Origin: Erodium maritimum
Lineage: Eukaryota; Streptophyta; Magnoliopsida; Geraniales; Geraniaceae
Direction: 5' to 3'
DNA: 64,000 nt
Assembly: GCA_963921825.1 (NCBI GenBank)
Contig: OY997594.1
Coordinates: 59,815,675-59,879,674, forward strand
This document shows, piece by piece, positions 58,443-64,000 of this stretch (position 1 is the stretch's first letter; every line of letters starts with the position of its first letter). The position numbers were made by a program, and so were the translations under genes. The notes beneath the pieces were generated by a model, which saw only the letters and a program-made list of their open reading frames with translations, was not told the origin of the DNA and made no database searches.

Positions 58443-60925
58443 TATCACGTCGTTCGAACTCACATCGGCCTGGATATCTTCCCAGAACACGGCTCCTCGG
58501 GGTAACTCATAATATAGCGGACCGGAATTCTCTGTCGGTCGGGTATATCTTCCAGGAACACACAGCATCGGGGCACAACTCACATCGCACATACCATCCC
58601 GGGGTACGGTATAAACATTGCTCTGAAATACCCTCCTCGGTTCTAGATCCCCTGTACCGTAATCGCACATGCAGCACAGGTATCGAACCGGAACCAAATC
58701 CTCGGCCTAGATATCCTATACCGGAATCCTCCACGACATAGATATCATACCGGAAGCCTCGGTCTAGATATCTATATCGGAACCACCATCGATATAGATA
58801 TCGGACCGGAACACACCGTCTCGGAACATATCGTGACAGAACTTGCACAACATCCGCAACGATATCAGACCAGAATAACATCATCAAACATCTCATACTG
58901 AACGCATCATCGGTCTAGAATATCCTATATCGGAATCCTCCGTCGTTATAGGTATCATACCGGAACACATCATCGGTCTAGATACCTTATACCGGAATCC
59001 TCCGTCGGTATAGGCATCCTACCGGAACACACCGTATATCATTACCAACCAAACTTACCGAAACACATCACATCGGTTTATCAATCACCCGATCATATCA
59101 CAAGGCAGTAATTCACATCATACCACACATATCACAACAAACATATCCTACCAACATGTCATACCAACCTATCATACCGAACATGTCATATCATGACCCT
59201 CGATTCAATAAAGGATATACCACATATCACGTACTACAAGGCATCAATCAAACAACACAGTCAACACGCAATCCTACGGGCCCAATCAGGGACCCACATG
59301 TGATACTACAACACGGAAATTCCCATAATTTAAATACGAGTACACTAGTTATTCACCTCCTATATGTGATTCTAGACTTTACCGGTTATTAAAGTCTTAT
59401 ATGCAATTCTAGTAACTTTCCGCAATTAAACCGGTATTCGCTACTTTTCCTTACCTCGATCGCTATCCAAACGAAAGCCAAGCGAGTCGCCTAGTAGTCT
59501 CCTGTGCTCGGGAACAACCTCTAAGATTATAAAGCATTACGACAATTAAAGCTGATTCAAGTGTGGTTTAAAGAGAAATACCCAAACTAACCCCCAATTG
59601 CTCAACTTGTCAAAATGGGCCCGGAAGGCCTATTTTGGCCCGGAATCGGGAAAACGTCCCTCGGGACTCCGAAAATTTCCCTTTTTGTCTCTATCATTCC
59701 TAATTAAATTCACTTGTTCCAACGCACTTGACGGAATCAAATTCCGAGGTCCGAGCGTTCTAAATTCGCTATTAAAGTTTCTAATCGCATTTTTCGAAAT
59801 TACACGAATCACTTCCATAATTCGTTCCGGGCGTGAAATTATCGACCCGGGGTTCACCCAAGACCTCCCAAGCATGGCACAACCAAACCCCCGTCATGTG
59901 GGCCCCACGGCCACACATGGCCGTGGGTGGCCGGACCGGACCAGGCCAGTCACGGCTCCGTGTGTCCCTCCGGCTATGGCCGATCAATCTCCTCTCCAGT
60001 GGCCGGACTCCGGCGAAAATCCGGTCGCCGGAAAAATACCCCCTTTCTCCAAAAAGTTCCTAACAAGCTCTAGTTTCTCCAAAACTCCATTTTTAAGTTC
60101 TAAAACCTCAAAATTAACCCCAAAAACTCCAAACCCAAAGTGGGTTTCATCCAATTAACCACAAACCCAATTGATTTCCAACAACTCTTCCACTTTCTCT
60201 CCACAAATCCTCCATTTAACCAACAAAACCCCAAACCCATAAAACCCAAGTCTTGTTCATGCACTTTCTACCAAACCCACAACTAGAAATTTAACAAAAG
60301 TGAAGTTAAGTGCTTGAATACCTTAGAGAATAGGTAGATGATGAAGAAAATGGAAGAAAAATGAGTTTTTTGGGTAGAACTCACGTGAAAGGAGACACTT
60401 TTCTTCTCTTCTTCTCAATTCTTCTTCTTCAAGCTATGGAGGCTTCACACACACACTCTCTCTCTAAAATTTCAGCCAAGGTGTAGAAATTGTGCTGAAA
60501 AGTTGCCCCATGTGGTCTTATCCTAAAGGTAGAAATGTCTATTTCGTCCTTTAACCCCTTTCTCTCTCTTTTGTCCACAAGTGGGGACCAAATGGTCTTT
60601 TCTCACCCTTTTTCTTCCCCTCCAAGCCATCATGGACATGTGTCCATGTGGGGTCCACCTCTACCCAAAAAATTTCAGCTCAAATTAAATTAATTCGTTA
60701 AGACCCTTAATTCGACCTAGTTTGACCCAGGTTTGACTTTTTCGCAAAAGTAGTCATTTGAAAGGAAATGACCCAACTAAGCTAACCGTAACGGCGACTA
60801 AACTTTTTTGGTCCCGGAAAGGTCCCGAATGACTCCCGGAGTCATCGGTTGACTTTTCCGGCGGAAAGTCAACTTTTCCCAAATTTTCCTGGTTCGACCT
60901 GGATCGACTGGGGGCGGTTCGTACA
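58443..60925 (-). mobile_element. Truncated long LTR (family of 24486-27540)
   Basis: On the minus strand it starts TGTACGAACCGCCCCCAG at 60925 and matches 24486 onward, including the CACATGGACACATGTCCATG block (60630) and the frames near 59598-60158. It ends within the 61 base tandem units, where the LTR at 56236-58442 begins. That LTR may have inserted into it. The rest is missing. Confidence 0.75.
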
Positions 60926-61006
60926 CTGACTATCAACTAAAGTTAGGACCAGATTAGAAATAATTCCTTGCACCTAGAATAGTCACTCTACATTAAAACT
61001 CTTTTT

Positions 61007-61329
61007 TTCTTTTTGATCAGCAAAGCATATTTAAATTAAACCTCCTTTAAAGTAAAAGAGGAGTTACAAAATGTTCTTACAAATCCAACTAGAAACCAAA
61101 GGACACTACCCAACTAAGAGCATAAGGCCTTAAGCCTACAAAGCTTGTAAACAAGTAACAACAAGTACCACAAAAACAAGCCTAGTATCCAGAGGAAATT
61201 TCTCAAACCCACAAAGTTTGCATTCCAAGAAACATCAAACAACAAAGGAGGTTTGTGATATCGATTTAAAACTCCCCCAAATGCAGAAAGAACAACACAG
61301 ATTCTCCACAGAATTGGCAAATGCATTAT
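61007..61329 (-). mobile_element. 5'-truncated LINE tail with 12 base TSD
   Basis: AAAACTCTTTTT is at 60995-61006 and again at 61330-61341. The minus strand ends TGCTTTGCTGATCAAAA, identical over 17 bases to the 3' end of the element at 34008. Only about 320 bases of 3' UTR are present. Confidence 0.75.
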
Positions 61330-61341
61330 AAAACTCTTTTT

Positions 61342-61837
61342 AATCACCTATTTTACTTGACTTTCCTTATGATTACTCGTTCACATTACATGTTAGAAAA
61401 ATCAAACTATTTTCTAAACGAAATGACTTAATAACGTACTTAAAATAGTGAATGCTTGTCTTGTGTTTCCTTGGATACAATAACTCGAAACTTAAATTTC
61501 AAAATACTATTGGACGATTGATATGTTTGTTGTGCCTTTTTTTTTTATTAAACCGGAGGACGTCGATGAAGCTCTATTTTTTTCTTCCTGTCTTTCAATA
61601 TTTGTTTTGCTTGGCTTAACAAGATAATATTATTATTGTGGAAACCGTCTAGTCTTAATTGATTCTCTAGCTCCTGCTGCCACTTGTGAGGTGTGAGCTT
61701 GTAAACAAGATTTAAAATCTATTTAATTAGTTTCAACATCCTCAAAAAGAAAGCCTTAAGCCTACTTGATTGGGCTCTCTAGGCCAGATTGCTAATTATT
61801 GGGCTTTAAAGAATGGGGTTGCTCCCTTCCACAATAG
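61342..61837. other. Spacer, nothing recognised
   Basis: AT-rich with several T-runs. No gene or repeat was supported. Confidence 0.4.
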
Positions 61838-62086
61838 ATTTTTTTAGTTTGGGCTTTTTCTCTCGGGCACTCTGGTGTCATTTCCAAGAACAAAGCTCAG
61901 GAGTATGTGGACTTTTTTCCTTCTGATATGGTCTCCACTGGTCCGGCCATGAAAGTTAAAGAGGGTTTGGCGCTTCACGTGGTAAAGCAGTTCATTTCAA
62001 GTCAGTTCAGGAAGATCTTCTTGTCGAACCTCCTCCAATTGTACCCCTTCCTTCCCTCTATACACGTGTATGTCCTCAATAAATGA
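61838..62086 (+). other. Open frame of 82 codons without recognised family, possible exon or gene relic
   Basis: The frame is open from just after a stop at 61835 to the TGA at 62084. The first ATG is only at 61928. The reading includes GVISKNKAQEYVDFFPSDMV and GPAMKVKEGLALHVVKQFIS, which has the balanced composition of a globular protein rather than LTR or simple sequence. No transposon motif is visible. It may be the last exon or a fragment of a host gene, because no 5' partner was found. Function unknown. Confidence 0.35.
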
Positions 62087-62303
62087 CTTTCATAGTACCA
62101 ATAGAGTTTGAGTAACCACAACCAAAGAATTAAAGAAGGTAAAAGATGCAATGTAAAACTTTATTTGAAGAGCAAAAAATTCTTCAAATCTCCTATTGTT
62201 GCAAGGAGTTGATTAGCAGGTAATTCTTATTTATTAGTATGGGATAATATTTCCCCAAGCCTGTGAATTACCGCTAATTAAAGGTCATAGTTGTAGTAAA
62301 ACT

Positions 62304-62902
62304 CTAGCCCATTTTCGGGGTTACAGCGACATTTCCATTAGGGTCCACAAACACCCAAACACGATCAAGCCTCCTGTCTTTGGTCGTCGAAGTTCCTTCT
62401 GGCAAAACAATGACATTTAGTTTAGGATTCTCCTTCCGTATCTTCTCAGCCGCAACTTCCCCGTTCTCTCCTACCAGTTCAGGCCACGATTTTATCCACT
62501 CGGGTTCTGATAAAAAATAATAAGCATATATCAATATGTTACATGTCTGAAATATATGGATCATATATATCATCATTTAAGAAATATGATATTTCGCAAA
62601 TCAAATGAGTATCAAGCAAATTAAATTTTAACAAACTTTAAAACATGATTATTCCTTAACCACCACATTTTCACCAGTCAATTGTACATGAAAGTATGTG
62701 TGTATACTGGAACTAAGTATATAAGATGTGTAAGGTTAGGTCAACTTCAAATTCCAAGTGATTAAGGGTTTAAACCTTAGTAGGTCTTTATTTCAAATTA
62801 AGTAATATAAAAAAGACATGCATGCGTGTGCATGACTAAGATTGATCTTAGACAAGTACCTGGTCTTAGAGTTGGGTTGTCTGAACCGACTGAACTCGCC
62901 AT
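62304..62902 (-). CDS. Potato inhibitor I family serine protease inhibitor, 81 residues, two exons
   Basis: Exon 1 is 62902-62860 (MASSVGSDNPTLRP) and exon 2 is 62506-62304. The 353 base intron has GT-AG borders and splits the codon for Glu15. The protein carries the family core: SWPELVG (21-27), GEVAAEKIRKENP (30-42), VIVLPEGT (46-53), reactive loop TSTTKDRR (53-60) and DRVWVFVD (62-69), ending in Gly81. By alignment with eglin c the P1-P1' bond is Lys57-Asp58, which suggests trypsin-like targets. There are no cysteines and no signal peptide, as in many cytosolic or vacuolar-independent members. Length is normal and the frame intact. Such inhibitors are wound- and jasmonate-induced defences against insect and microbial proteases. 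Confidence 0.93.
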
Positions 62903-63006
62903 AATCACCTTGAGAATCTTTCTTCTGGTCTGAATTAAGAGAGTTTGATATTGGTTAGAGAGTCTGAGTGTGAGTGTGTGTGTTCTTACATCACAACCCA
63001 AGCATC

Positions 63007-63014
63007 TATTTATA
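63007..63014 (-). promoter_or_regulatory. TATA box of the protease inhibitor gene
   Basis: TATAAATA on the minus strand lies about 105 bases before the ATG, in an ideal position for a short leader. Confidence 0.75.
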
Positions 63015-63156
63015 GGTGGCAAGCCCACGCTAACGGACAATACGCACACGCAGCACATCTAACATGTGTGGTCCAAACATTACATGTCTAGTGTACATAC
63101 ATGCTTTCGGACCACATCATGTGCCGACCTCTTCACATCTCTCAATAGATATATAC

Positions 63157-63167
63157 CACGTGAGTCA
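63157..63167 (-). promoter_or_regulatory. G-box next to a TGAGTCA element
   Basis: CACGTG (63157-63162) overlaps TGAGTCA (63161-63167), about 145 bases upstream of the TATA box. G-boxes bind MYC2-type bHLH and bZIP factors and are common in jasmonate-responsive inhibitor promoters. Regulation is inferred from sequence only. Confidence 0.45.
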
Positions 63168-63246
63168 TGACTTATCAGCTTATAATTGTTCCTGTCCGCG
63201 AAAGAAATATTAAGGTATTAATTTAAAATTATGTAATCTGGTGTTT

Positions 63247-64000
63247 TCTTTTTGTTGACGAAAAGTGCAGATTTTATTAATTAAAATATGGAATGACAAT
63301 AAGATGCATCAGAGACCCTCTGACCACAAGAACAAAGAAAGAACACTTGAGAGTTTTCGTTATTCTTTTCACAATAGAACCGTCCAAGATGGTTTTGAAT
63401 TGGAGCCCTATGGGCGAGGACAGAATACGGTTGGAGGGAACGGGGTACCAGAGATCAGAGACCTCGACGGTAATAGTGATGGTGGGAGGCAAAGCATCAA
63501 CTAGGGACCCCTCACAGAGCCAATCCTTGATGACCATGCATGACCTCATCCCTCCCGGCGGGGCCTCTTCCCCGCATGAGACTGAACTTCCAACCCAGAT
63601 GCAGACGGCTCTGTCCTCCGTCCTCCGACAGCTGGTCTTCCCCCAGCTTGAGTTGCTTGGGCTTCTAGAGTTCCTCCGCCACCCATCCCACCGCTTCCTA
63701 GGGGTGAGGGATCAGTGGTGGACTCAGTAGAGAGCTTGTTCCCACCAGCCGGTCACCAGATCTTCGCGTGTACAAAAGCCGGGGTGTGGGGGGTGGACCA
63801 CCCACAGAGGCCTAGCTTCTCCGGCAGAACACGGGGACCCTGGTTAGGTACAGGGTCCATTGTTACGCCAGATCCCATCCCCCGAGGTGATCCAGCAATA
63901 GGTAGCGGGTCCATTGTCAGTGGGGCCTTGTCCGGATCCTCCCGATCCCCATCCAAGGCCGCCCTCTCTCCACCATATGCCCCTTGGGGTTGGGGCCACA
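63247..64000 (-). mobile_element. 3' part of a further LINE-like element, running off the window
   Basis: The minus strand ends TTAATAAAATCTGCACTTTT then CAACAAAAAG, like the TTTGCTGATCAAAA ends elsewhere. Frames on both strands (63549-63277, 63293-63730, 63956-63753) show no recognisable domain. It may be 3' UTR plus decayed C-terminal coding. The call rests on the tail and composition. Confidence 0.4.

Noticed and set aside
1..64000. tRNA, rRNA or snoRNA genes
   Set aside because: No cloverleaf with A and B boxes or rRNA-like block was recognised by eye. A tRNAscan or Infernal run would settle it.

Overview
This is a gene-poor, transposon-dense stretch of a flowering plant nuclear genome, probably a eudicot. 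The evidence is L1-type LINEs, Ty1/copia and long-LTR Ty3/gypsy-type elements, Mutator-like DNA elements, GT-AG introns of about 100-350 bases, and a two-exon potato inhibitor I gene. All calls come from reading the sequence. No database search was run, and the coordinates of decayed elements are approximate.

Layout. 168-5580 (-): a nearly full-length but dead L1-type LINE. 5586-6540 (+): a DUF4283/CCHC gag-like relic. 6705-7976 and 8536-9490 (+): two short retroposons with 12-13 base target-site duplications. 10061-11274: a LINE tail and unclassified DNA. 11280-14380 (-): a 3.1 kb solo LTR with a perfect GTAAG duplication. 14400-15690: a LINE-like tail split by a small insertion. 16731-18560 (-): an old LINE with its RT active site lost. 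19511-33690: a nested block holding a copia LTR split by a second LTR element (20001-22858), a second gag-like relic split by a 3.06 kb solo LTR (24486-27540), and a copia LTR plus pol 3' half (-) split inside the RT by a 1.64 kb Mutator-like element with TIRs (31846-33489). 34008-35677 (-): a LINE-type retroposon with a 17 base TSD. 37606-45316 (-): an LTR element with gag but no pol (TR-GAG type). 45317-47312 (+): a related LTR in inverted orientation. 47313-56235: a large Mutator-like element with a FAR1-type transposase (+) and an antisense Ulp1/C48 protease gene (-), whose non-coding DNA is filled with about 60 same-strand copies of TGATAAA. 56236-60925 (-): two more long LTR pieces. 61007-61329 (-): a small LINE tail with a TSD.

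Ordinary genes are few. The clear one is a potato inhibitor I type serine protease inhibitor (62304-62902, -) with TATA box and G-box. The second is a likely 74-residue secreted peptide gene (36856-37080, -) with a good signal peptide and a TATA-like element. An unexplained open frame lies at 61838-62086 (+).

The best candidates for something new are the TGATAAA-studded FAR1/Ulp1 element, the gag-only LTR element with its inverted-LTR neighbour, the copia LTR that has pol on one side and a primer-binding site on the other, and the small secreted peptide gene.
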